From an uncultured Clostridia bacterium (lineage in GTDB: Bacteria; Bacillota; Clostridia; Christensenellales; CALWSW01), in contig CALNBC010000088.1 of NCBI GenBank assembly GCA_937874755.1, positions 1-5,550 of the forward strand: a stretch of DNA of 5,550 bases, in the 5' to 3' direction. Made by a program: the position numbers and the translations under genes. Positions within the stretch are counted from its first letter, which is position 1. Every line of letters starts with the position of its first letter. Of the stretch, positions 1-5,550 are shown piece after piece. The notes beneath the pieces were generated by a model, which saw nothing but the letters and a program-made list of their open reading frames with translations, did no database searches and had not been told where the DNA came from.

Positions 1-528
1 GTGGTGGACGAACCGCGGGTGGGAACGGTTTACGGCAGCACATGCGCCGCGCCATACGTGCGAGACGTGGTCGAGGATATGCTCAAATACTACACCATCC
101 CGCCCAAGTATGAAGATGGCGTTACCGAAGCAAACATCAACGCCGAAGTTCCGGATGTTATAGGCATAAAGGTTTCGGATGCCGCATCGACTCTTAGGGG
201 AGCGGGATTTGTCAGCTCAGCTGACGGAACCGGCACGGTTACTGCCCAAGCGCCTCAGGCAGGTGCTCTTGTTCCAAAGAATACATCGATTCAGCTGTAT
301 ACCAGCGAGCCGTCAGAAGTTTACGATATCTCAGACGACGAAGTGATAGTGCCGGACCTTTCCGGACAAAACGCCGGAACAGCTTACGAAATGCTCGATG
401 AGCTTAGCTTAAAGCTGCAAACGACAGGTGACGGCAGGGGGAAAGTGGTATCCCAGAACCCATCGGCGGGCAAATCCGTACCCGTTGGAACCAGTGTTTC
501 CGTCGTCTTAGAGTACAAAGGGGACTGA
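1..528 (+). CDS. Class B penicillin-binding protein (FtsI/PBP2B/SpoVD type), C-terminal part with two PASTA domains; 5' end outside window
   Basis: This is the last 175 codons of a division-type transpeptidase that cross-links peptidoglycan on the outer face of the membrane. Residues 2-8 (VDEPRVG) and the YGSTCAAP block at 11-18 match the end of the transpeptidase domain, where family members read DEP...YGg.vAAP; the helix before YYTIPP (30-35) closes that domain. Two PASTA domains follow, each opening with VPD: about residues 50-101 and 117-172. The linker between them is acidic (SDDE at 111-114). The protein ends five residues after the last PASTA strand. The GTG at base 1 is an interior valine codon, not a start, because the reading frame enters inside the catalytic domain; the SxxK, SxN and KTG motifs must lie upstream. 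Two PASTA domains resemble B. subtilis PBP2B more than SpoVD, which has one, but the vegetative or sporulation role cannot be decided from the tail. Position directly before murE is standard for dcw clusters. Confidence 0.93.
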   Translation: MVDEPRVGTVYGSTCAAPYVRDVVEDMLKYYTIPPKYEDGVTEANINAEVPDVIGIKVSDAASTLRGAGFVSSADGTGTVTAQAPQAGALVPKNTSIQLYTSEPSEVYDISDDEVIVPDLSGQNAGTAYEMLDELSLKLQTTGDGRGKVVSQNPSAGKSVPVGTSVSVVLEYKGD

Positions 529-547
529 AACGGGATTGCGCGAGCAG

Positions 548-587
548 TATACCACAATGGTTGAGCAAGGCATACATTTGTGGTATA
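548..587. repeat. Perfect 10-bp inverted repeat around the murE promoter
   Basis: TATACCACAA at 548-557 is exactly mirrored by TTGTGGTATA at 578-587, with a 20-base spacer. Arm centres are 30 bases apart, close to three helical turns, so both arms would face the same side of the DNA. The right arm contains the extended -10 of the predicted murE promoter and the spacer contains its -35. No T-run follows the right arm, so it does not look like an intrinsic terminator for the PBP gene. It could be an operator for a dimeric regulator or simply two opposed -10 elements. The repeat is certain; its function is inferred. Confidence 0.7.
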
Positions 588-589
588 AT
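561..589 (+). promoter_or_regulatory. Predicted sigma-A/sigma-70 promoter for murE-mraY-murD-ftsW, extended -10 type
   Basis: A -35-like TTGAGC (561-566, four of six consensus bases) is followed after exactly 17 bases by a perfect TATAAT (584-589). TG at 581-582 sits one base before the -10, giving the extended -10 form TGnTATAAT. Transcription would start near base 596, leaving a leader of about 41 bases before the murE ATG. It lies in the only gap of the window over 20 bases, so the ligase genes could be expressed independently of the upstream PBP. Read-through from upstream may also contribute, as no terminator is seen in the gap. Confidence 0.72.
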
Positions 590-604
590 CATTCAGTTTG
601 TAGA

Positions 605-640
605 ATGTTACGGGCGTTTCCGGTTTGGAGGTATAAATGA
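605..640 (+). other. Possible 11-codon leader reading frame overlapping the murE start
   Basis: ATG at 605-607 opens a frame encoding MLRAFPVWRYK that stops at TGA 638-640. This stop overlaps the murE ATG (637-639) in the ATGA arrangement typical of translationally coupled genes. The frame begins about nine bases after the predicted transcription start and runs through the murE ribosome binding site. No Shine-Dalgarno sequence precedes it, so it would need near-leaderless initiation. A frame this short can easily occur by chance; confidence that it is translated is low. Confidence 0.15.
627..632 (+). promoter_or_regulatory. Ribosome binding site of murE
   Basis: GGAGGT lies four bases before the ATG at 637, or five bases counting from GGAGG. 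It is a strong Shine-Dalgarno match and fixes the murE start. The spacing is on the short side. Confidence 0.85.
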
Positions 641-2109
641 CCCGATCCAAAAAACTTAGCGATCTTTTCGCAGGAATAGACCACCGGCGAATTGGAAGCG
701 ACGAAATAATAACCTCAATCGAATGCGATTCGCGCCAGGTCGGTCCAGGGTGCCTTTTTGCGTGCGTTGTCGGAACCTTCCAGGATGGGCATATCTATGC
801 GGAGCAGGCAGTACGCGCCGGCGCCGCCGCCCTTTTGGTTGAGCGCGAGCTCCCGCTGAGCATACCCCAGATAATAGTCGAAGACACAAGGACTGTTCTG
901 GCCTCTTGCGCTGCGAGGTTCTATGATTACCCTGCAAAGCAAATGCGCCTGGTGGGCGTTACTGGCACAAATGGCAAGACCACGACTACTTATATGCTCA
1001 AATCCGTGGCGGAGCAAGCTGGGTTCAAGGTCGGTCTTATCGGAACGATAACAAATCTGATTGGCGACAAGGTGCTCCCCGCCGCCCATACGACTCCCGA
1101 CGCTGCTGAGCTTCACCGCCTTCTTCGGAGAATGGTCGACGAAGGCGTAGGGCTTTGTGTAATGGAGGTTTCGTCCCACTCGCTGGATCAAAAGCGCGTA
1201 TACGGCATCGAATACGATGTGGCAGTGTTCACTAATTTGACCCAGGATCATCTCGATTACCACAAGAGTTTCGAAAACTACTTCAATGCCAAGCGCATTC
1301 TCTTCAAGCAGACTAAACAAGCTATTCTGAACTGCGACGATGCGTATTATGCACAACTTGTAGAGGGTCTCGATTGCGACAAGCTCACCTTCGGCGTGCG
1401 CGAGAACGCCGATATTTACGCCAAGAATATTGACATAACGCCTGCTGGCGTAGCGTTTGATATATATCTCCCCGTCGACGGCGGCAAGGAGTCTCGGCAC
1501 ATAAAACTAAACATCTCCGGTCTGTTTTCGGTATTCAACGCAATGGGAACTGCGGGAGCCGCGCTTGCTCTTGGGTTTACGCCGGATCAGATAGCCGCAG
1601 GGCTTCAAAAAGTGACGAGCGTTTCCGGAAGACTGGAGAAAATTCCCGTTCCCAACAGGGAATACTCCGTGTTGCTGGATTACGCTCATACCCCCGATGC
1701 GTTGGAAAACGTGCTCAAAACCGTGCGCGGTTTTACCGAGAACAGGCTGATAGTGCTTTTTGGTTGCGGGGGAGACAGGGATCGCGCAAAGCGCCCCATA
1801 ATGGGTGAAGTCACAGGTCGGTTTGCAGATTTTTGCATAATAACGAGCGACAATCCAAGAAGCGAGGCTCCGATGGATATAATGAGTTCCATAGAAGAGG
1901 GGGTTTCTCGCTCGGGTTGCGAATACATAATGATAGAATCAAGATATGAAGCGATAAAAAAGGCCTTGGAGATGGGCGCCCCGGGCGATGTTATCGTACT
2001 CGCTGGCAAAGGGCATGAGACTTATCAGGAAATAAACGGGGTTAAAAACCATTTCGACGAAAAGGAGATCGTGGCGGAGATTGCCGCACAGCTCCCTGAC
2101 GAGCACTGA
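637..2109 (+). CDS. murE: UDP-N-acetylmuramoyl-L-alanyl-D-glutamate--2,6-diaminopimelate ligase
   Basis: MurE is the cytoplasmic ATP-dependent ligase that adds the third amino acid to the peptidoglycan stem peptide. The 490-residue length is normal. The N-terminal UDP-binding domain carries the DSR motif at 31-33 and LF at 40-41. The central ATPase domain shows the P-loop GTNGKTT (110-116), TTPD (152-155) that contacts the substrate, EVSSHSL (177-183), TQDHLDYH (202-209) and NAK with K219 at the place of the carbamylated lysine. The C-terminal domain carries SGRLE (330-334), DYAHTPDAL (348-356), GGDRDRAKRP (378-387), DNPRSE (405-410) and GKGHETYQ (457-464). DNPR is the known signature of meso-DAP-adding enzymes; lysine-adding MurE typically lacks the arginine. 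Substrate choice is inferred from this motif. The gene follows its own promoter and a GGAGG site, and is separated from mraY by 17 bases. No murF follows it. Confidence 0.97.
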   Translation: MTRSKKLSDLFAGIDHRRIGSDEIITSIECDSRQVGPGCLFACVVGTFQDGHIYAEQAVRAGAAALLVERELPLSIPQIIVEDTRTVLASCAARFYDYPAKQMRLVGVTGTNGKTTTTYMLKSVAEQAGFKVGLIGTITNLIGDKVLPAAHTTPDAAELHRLLRRMVDEGVGLCVMEVSSHSLDQKRVYGIEYDVAVFTNLTQDHLDYHKSFENYFNAKRILFKQTKQAILNCDDAYYAQLVEGLDCDKLTFGVRENADIYAKNIDITPAGVAFDIYLPVDGGKESRHIKLNISGLFSVFNAMGTAGAALALGFTPDQIAAGLQKVTSVSGRLEKIPVPNREYSVLLDYAHTPDALENVLKTVRGFTENRLIVLFGCGGDRDRAKRPIMGEVTGRFADFCIITSDNPRSEAPMDIMSSIEEGVSRSGCEYIMIESRYEAIKKALEMGAPGDVIVLAGKGHETYQEINGVKNHFDEKEIVAEIAAQLPDEH

Positions 2110-2126
2110 GCCGCGACGCACATAAG

Positions 2127-3128
2127 ATGGACAGACTGATACTGTCGATACTAATATCATTCGGAATTTGCATACTGATAGGACCGCTGCTTATCCCGCT
2201 GCTCCACAGGCTGAAGTTCGGTCAGATGGTCAGGGAGGACGGTCCTAAGAAGCATCTTTCAAAAGCTGGAACCCCCACCATGGGCGGCATTATGATAGTG
2301 CTCTCAGTGGTGGTAACGTCGTTGATTTTGGGCGATGGCAGCATGGAATTTCTGCCTATGATGCTCATAACTACCGTAGGCTATGCCGCAATAGGCTTTC
2401 TGGACGATATCCTGAAGGTAAAACACAAGCGAAGCCTTGGGCTTAGGGCATATCAAAAGATAATCGGGCAAGTGGGTCTCGCTGCGGTCATCGCATACTG
2501 GGCATATAAAAACCCGCTAATTGGCTCAAAGATCATAGTGCCCTTCACTGACATAAGCTGGGATCTCGGCATATTCTACATTCCCTTTGCGATGTTCGTC
2601 ATAGTCGCGTTCGTCAACGCAGTCAATCTGACGGACGGTCTGGACGGGCTCGCTGCAGGCACCATGCTCATCGACTCGACCACCTACGCGTTTATTCTGC
2701 TGATGATAGCTGCCAGTGCGGCGGCGTCTGGCGATGTTTACCTCTCAGACAACATGAAAAACGCGATTATATTTGCAGGAGCTGTAGCGGGTTCATGCTT
2801 GGGCTTTCTGCGTTTCAACTCCTACCCTGCCCGTGTTTTCATGGGAGATACAGGCTCTCTGGCTTTAGGTGGAGCGTTTTCCATTATGGCAATAGTTAGC
2901 CGCACAATGCTGATAACGCCAATCATAGGCGTCATGTTCGTTGCGAGCGCGGTTTCCGTCGTACTCCAGGTTGGTTCTTACAAATTGCGCAACAAGAAGC
3001 GCGTGTTCCTGATGGCGCCTTTGCACCATCATTTTGAGTTAAAAGGCTACCCGGAGACCAAGATTGTCTCCATGTATATGATAATAACCGCAGTAGCCTG
3101 TTTGATTGTCCTTCTTCTTTATGTATAG
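2127..3128 (+). CDS. mraY: Phospho-N-acetylmuramoyl-pentapeptide-transferase (MraY, lipid I synthase)
   Basis: MraY is the integral membrane enzyme that transfers phospho-MurNAc-pentapeptide from UDP to undecaprenyl phosphate, the first membrane step of peptidoglycan synthesis. The 333 residues are largely hydrophobic with about ten likely membrane segments (the first about 3-26). Family motifs are intact: GPKKHLSKAGTPTMGG (39-54), the aspartate pair D93-D94 in GFLDD, NLTDGLDGLA (167-176), the nucleotide and magnesium site FMGDTGS (238-244, D241), and the cytoplasmic PLHHHFE (298-304). The start at 2127 gives the usual short hydrophobic N-terminus, and an in-frame stop at 2097-2099 limits alternatives; the only near-start codon upstream is a CTG at 2106. 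No recognisable Shine-Dalgarno precedes the ATG, so translation may depend on coupling to murE, whose stop is 17 bases upstream. murD begins eight bases after the stop. Confidence 0.97.
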   Translation: MDRLILSILISFGICILIGPLLIPLLHRLKFGQMVREDGPKKHLSKAGTPTMGGIMIVLSVVVTSLILGDGSMEFLPMMLITTVGYAAIGFLDDILKVKHKRSLGLRAYQKIIGQVGLAAVIAYWAYKNPLIGSKIIVPFTDISWDLGIFYIPFAMFVIVAFVNAVNLTDGLDGLAAGTMLIDSTTYAFILLMIAASAAASGDVYLSDNMKNAIIFAGAVAGSCLGFLRFNSYPARVFMGDTGSLALGGAFSIMAIVSRTMLITPIIGVMFVASAVSVVLQVGSYKLRNKKRVFLMAPLHHHFELKGYPETKIVSMYMIITAVACLIVLLLYV

Positions 3129-3133
3129 GTGAG
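3127..3133 (+). promoter_or_regulatory. Ribosome binding site of murD overlapping the mraY stop codon
   Basis: AGGTGAG begins inside the TAG stop of mraY (3126-3128) and ends three bases before the murD ATG at 3137. AGGTGA pairs with the tail of 16S rRNA, as in the AGGAGGTGA consensus. Sharing bases with the stop codon suggests that ribosomes finishing mraY help start murD. Confidence 0.65.
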
Positions 3134-3136
3134 AAT

Positions 3137-4492
3137 ATGAACGTAAAAGGAATGCGCGTTCTCGTGGTTGGCATGGCGAAAAGCGGAATAGCTTCCGCAG
3201 AGCTGCTGGCATCCGAGGGCGCTTTTGTGACAATAAACGACAAAAAAACTAAGGAAGAGCTTCCCGAAGCGATACAAGCGCTCGAACACGTCATATACAT
3301 CGATGCACTGGGTATTGATCCAATCGAGCTTTTGGACGATAAGGACTTGATCGTGCTTAGCCCAGGCGTGCCAATTGCCGCCCCGTTTGCCGTGGAAGCA
3401 AAAAAGCGGGGGATAAAGGTAATCGGCGAAATAGAACTCGGTTATCTCTATGCAAAAGCGCCTATAGTCGCAATTACAGGTACTAATGGCAAGACTACGA
3501 CCACGGCGCTTACAGGCGAAATCTTCAAGTACGCGGGGTTCAATACCTATGTGCTCGGAAACATAGGCATACCATTAGTTAAGGAAGCCCCAAAAACAAA
3601 TCCAGAGGACGTAATCGTCGCCGAGGTCGCAGGCTTCCAGCTTGAATCTACCGAGCGTTTCCGCGCGCACTCCTGCGCTTTTTTGAATCTAACAGAAGAC
3701 CATCTCGACAGATTCAAAACTATGGAGAATTATGGAGCCGCCAAAGCCATGCTGCTCAACAACCAAGTGAGCGATGATTTTGCCATTTTCAACGCGGACG
3801 ATTCCCTTGTTTCGAATATGGCAAAAAAGGCTAAAGGACGCGTACTTTGGTTTTCTAGAAAGCATGAAGTAGAAAGCGGCGCTTTCGTGCGAGACGGCGA
3901 GATTATCTTCAAGATGGATGGAAGGGAAAACGCGATTTGCAGAGCCGCCGAACTGAAGATTCCGGGTGCACACAACCTCGAAAATGCCCTCGCTGCCGTG
4001 GCGGTTTCCCTGCCTACAGGGGTTCCGCCCGAGGCAGCCGCAAAAGCACTGAGGAGCTTTCCCGGCGTTGAACATCGCATCGAATTCGTCTGCGAAAAGG
4101 ACGGTGTTCGATACATCAACGATTCCAAAGGAACCAACCCGGATTCTACCGTTAAGGCGGTCGAATCGATAGAACGACCAACAGTGCTGATGATGGGAGG
4201 CTCGAACAAAAACAGCGACTACACTCCCGTTTTTGACGCATTCAACGGTAAGGTCAAAGCAGTTGTAGCCTATGGCTTTACCCGGAATCAAATCGAAAGA
4301 GATGCGAAAAAAACGGGATATTCTTCCATATACATATGCGACGGGAGCTTTGAGGACGCCGTCCGCCTTGCCAAGAGCCTGACCAAAAACGGAGACGATG
4401 TGATGCTCTCTCCGGCTTGCGCAAGTTACGACATGTTTAACAACTTTGAGGAACGCGGCAGGGTGTTCAAGGAGCTGACGAGGTCTTTCTGA
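3137..4492 (+). CDS. murD: UDP-N-acetylmuramoyl-L-alanine--D-glutamate ligase
   Basis: MurD is the cytoplasmic ATP-dependent ligase adding D-glutamate to UDP-MurNAc-L-Ala. At 451 residues it has normal length. Domain 1 is Rossmann-like with GMAKSG (12-17) and SPGVP (75-79). Domain 2 has the P-loop GTNGKTT (115-121), GNIG (141-144), AEVAGFQLE (162-170), TEDHLDRF (186-193, H189) and AAK with K203 in the carbamylated-lysine position. Domain 3 has HNLENALAA (279-287), EHRIE (312-316), NDSKGTNPDST (328-338), GGSNKNSDY (354-362, K358) and SPACASYDMFNNFEERG (425-441). The motif at 165-166 is unusual: most MurD proteins read SSFQLE where this one has AGFQLE. The GG..KG loop has Asn in place of Gly after the lysine. 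All other landmark residues are present, so the enzyme is expected to be active. Spacing of 8 bases to mraY and 12 to ftsW supports one operon. Confidence 0.97.
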   Translation: MNVKGMRVLVVGMAKSGIASAELLASEGAFVTINDKKTKEELPEAIQALEHVIYIDALGIDPIELLDDKDLIVLSPGVPIAAPFAVEAKKRGIKVIGEIELGYLYAKAPIVAITGTNGKTTTTALTGEIFKYAGFNTYVLGNIGIPLVKEAPKTNPEDVIVAEVAGFQLESTERFRAHSCAFLNLTEDHLDRFKTMENYGAAKAMLLNNQVSDDFAIFNADDSLVSNMAKKAKGRVLWFSRKHEVESGAFVRDGEIIFKMDGRENAICRAAELKIPGAHNLENALAAVAVSLPTGVPPEAAAKALRSFPGVEHRIEFVCEKDGVRYINDSKGTNPDSTVKAVESIERPTVLMMGGSNKNSDYTPVFDAFNGKVKAVVAYGFTRNQIERDAKKTGYSSIYICDGSFEDAVRLAKSLTKNGDDVMLSPACASYDMFNNFEERGRVFKELTRSF

Positions 4493-4495
4493 ACC

Positions 4496-4501
4496 GGAGG
4501 T
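4496..4501 (+). promoter_or_regulatory. Ribosome binding site of ftsW
   Basis: GGAGGT, four bases after the murD stop, lies three bases before the ATG at 4505 (four counting from GGAGG). The match is strong but spacing is short, which leaves room for doubt about the start; see the in-frame GTG at 4556 preceded by GAGAGGT. Confidence 0.75.
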
Positions 4502-4504
4502 ATC

Positions 4505-5550
4505 ATGGCGGGATTATATTTGAGCATAAAAAGCAGATTGCAAAAGAGAGGTCATGTGGATTATGCGGTACTGTTCACCACTATCGCACTAACTGCATTT
4601 GGTCTGCTCATGCTTTTCTCCGCCAGCTTTTATTACGGCCAGAACAGGTTTGGCGACGGTTACTACTATATCAAGCGCCAGCTTGTGGGTGTTGTGGTGG
4701 GCTTAGTCGCGATGTTCCTGCTCGCAAACTTCGATTATCGCCGTTGGCTCAAGCTATGGAAGCCGATATACGCGGTGGCGTTGGTGCTCATGTGCCTCGT
4801 GTGGGTTCCGGGACTGGGCGTCAACCGTAACAACGCAAGCCGCTGGTTCGTAATACCCGGCATAGATTTGTCCGTGCAGCCCGCAGAGATTGCGAAATAC
4901 GCGCTTATTTTAGCGGTTGCAGCGTTAGTGGTTCAGTTCGGGTACGAAAGAATGCAGAGCTTCCGACGAGGCATAGTTCCCGTTATGCTGCTTATGGCAC
5001 CTATGGCATTGTTGCTTCTTTTGCAACCAAACTTTTCTATGCTCGTCAGCCTTTCCGTCGCTTGCTTCATAATGTTGGTAATGGCGGGAATGCGCTGGCT
5101 GCAAATCGGCGTATTGTTGGGCGCAGGAACGGGAGTCGGCTTTACTTTGCTATTTGCGCGGGGTTACCGTGCCGACAGGGTTTCAGGGTTCCTCGACCCC
5201 TGGAATGACCCTGCCGCCCATCAGCTTCGCCAGTCGCTGATTGCGTTCGGCTCTGGCGGTATATGGGGACAGGGGCTTGGCGCCAGCAGGCAAAAATTTC
5301 TGTTCTTGCCCTATGGCGAAAGCGACATGATATTTGCGGTAATTGCCGAGGAGCTCGGCCTTGTGGGTGCAGCAATCTTGGTGCTCGTCTATGTGTTCCT
5401 TTATTCAAGGTGTTACAGGATTGCGATGCGTTGCCCGGATGTAGGCGGTTCGCTGCTTGCTGCCGGTTGCACTACGCTGCTCTCCATCCAAACTATAATA
5501 AACATGGGCGTGGCTACCGGCCTTGTGCCCACCACCGGGCAGACGCTGCC
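4505..5550 (+). CDS. ftsW: Septal peptidoglycan polymerase FtsW (SEDS family), 3' end outside window
   Basis: FtsW is a multi-pass membrane glycosyltransferase that polymerises lipid II at the division site together with a class B PBP. The frame stays open for 348 codons to the window edge; roughly the last membrane segments are missing. A basic cytoplasmic tail (K9, R11, K14, R15) precedes the first membrane helix at about 19-42, which contains the LFSAS signature. Further family features are KRQL (57-60), ASRWF (111-115), QPAEIAK (125-131), QPNFS (174-178), FLDPWNDP (229-236), the QSLIAFGSGG block (243-252), GQGLGASRQK (255-264), LPYGESDMIF (268-277) and AEELGLVG (281-288). D235 fits the proposed catalytic aspartate of SEDS proteins. 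Where relatives have G.GYQ, this protein has AAHQ (237-240), apparently two residues shorter. FtsW and SpoVE are not reliably separable by sequence alone; position after murD fits either, whereas RodA usually lies elsewhere. murG is expected next. Confidence 0.94.
   Translation, partial: MAGLYLSIKSRLQKRGHVDYAVLFTTIALTAFGLLMLFSASFYYGQNRFGDGYYYIKRQLVGVVVGLVAMFLLANFDYRRWLKLWKPIYAVALVLMCLVWVPGLGVNRNNASRWFVIPGIDLSVQPAEIAKYALILAVAALVVQFGYERMQSFRRGIVPVMLLMAPMALLLLLQPNFSMLVSLSVACFIMLVMAGMRWLQIGVLLGAGTGVGFTLLFARGYRADRVSGFLDPWNDPAAHQLRQSLIAFGSGGIWGQGLGASRQKFLFLPYGESDMIFAVIAEELGLVGAAILVLVYVFLYSRCYRIAMRCPDVGGSLLAAGCTTLLSIQTIINMGVATGLVPTTGQTL

Noticed and set aside
1..3. GTG at base 1 as a start codon
   Set aside because: The preceding catalytic domain of the PBP is clearly missing, so this is an interior valine codon at the window edge.
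548..590. Inverted repeat as an intrinsic terminator for the PBP gene
   Set aside because: The 20-base loop is large, the stem is AT-rich and no T-run follows; the right arm is better explained by a promoter -10.
1430..1466. Perfect TTGACA at 1430 inside murE followed by an AT-rich TATATAT stretch
   Set aside because: The TATATA lies about 25 bases downstream and the base run at 17-base spacing is GCGTTT, so no working promoter is formed.
715..1500. 261-codon open frame on the minus strand inside murE
   Set aside because: It lies wholly antisense to a fully conserved murE whose motifs span the region, has no family resemblance and no ribosome binding site I can support. It is a shadow frame.
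3102..3129. Possible promoter before murD (TTGATT, 16 bases, TATAGG)
   Set aside because: Each element matches only four of six bases, spacing is suboptimal, and the start would fall on the murD ATG without a leader.
961..3510. Similar DNA around the P-loops of murE (from about 961) and murD (from about 3475)
   Set aside because: The match covers only the GTNGKTT codons shared by all Mur ligases. It reflects homology, not a recent duplication or repeat element.
3689..4291. Two long minus-strand open frames (200 and 159 codons) inside murD
   Set aside because: Both are antisense to conserved MurD motifs, overlap each other in different frames, and resemble no known protein.
5142..5408. 88-codon minus-strand frame inside ftsW
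   Set aside because: It covers the most conserved FtsW motifs on the opposite strand. Its arginine-rich composition is typical of antisense translation.
5494..5499. TATAAT inside ftsW
   Set aside because: No acceptable -35 at 16-18 bases (ACTACG at 17), and it encodes ordinary FtsW residues.

Overview
The window is a segment of a dcw (division and cell wall) cluster. It contains, all on the + strand, the 3' end of a class B penicillin-binding protein gene with two C-terminal PASTA domains, then complete murE, mraY and murD, then ftsW, which runs off the right edge. No RNA gene, mobile element, CRISPR array or pseudogene is visible. The order PBP-murE-mraY-murD-ftsW without murF between murE and mraY, PASTA domains on the division PBP, GGAGG-type ribosome binding sites and intermediate base composition suggest a Bacillota member, most likely Clostridia. 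This is an inference from gene order and protein style; the genus cannot be read from the window. The DNPR motif in MurE points to meso-diaminopimelate peptidoglycan.

Layout: bases 1-528 are the PBP tail. Bases 529-636 are the only sizeable intergenic gap, and hold a strong-looking extended -10 promoter whose -10 lies inside one arm of a perfect 10-bp inverted repeat, plus an 11-codon reading frame whose stop overlaps the murE start as ATGA. murE (637-2109), mraY (2127-3128), murD (3137-4492) and ftsW (4505 onward) follow with gaps of only 17, 8 and 12 bases. They probably form one transcriptional unit, read from the gap promoter and perhaps also from upstream.

The genes form one pathway. 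MurD and MurE add D-Glu and then meso-DAP to the cytoplasmic UDP-MurNAc peptide. MurF, not encoded here, would complete the pentapeptide. MraY moves the phospho-MurNAc-pentapeptide to undecaprenyl phosphate, giving lipid I. FtsW polymerises lipid II and its partner PBP cross-links the glycan at the septum.

No undescribed system is seen; this is largely an ordinary housekeeping locus. The points worth a second look are the palindromic promoter before murE, the micro-ORF coupled to the murE start, the absent murF, the apparently shortened catalytic loop of FtsW, substitutions in conserved MurD motifs, and the lack of a ribosome binding site before mraY.
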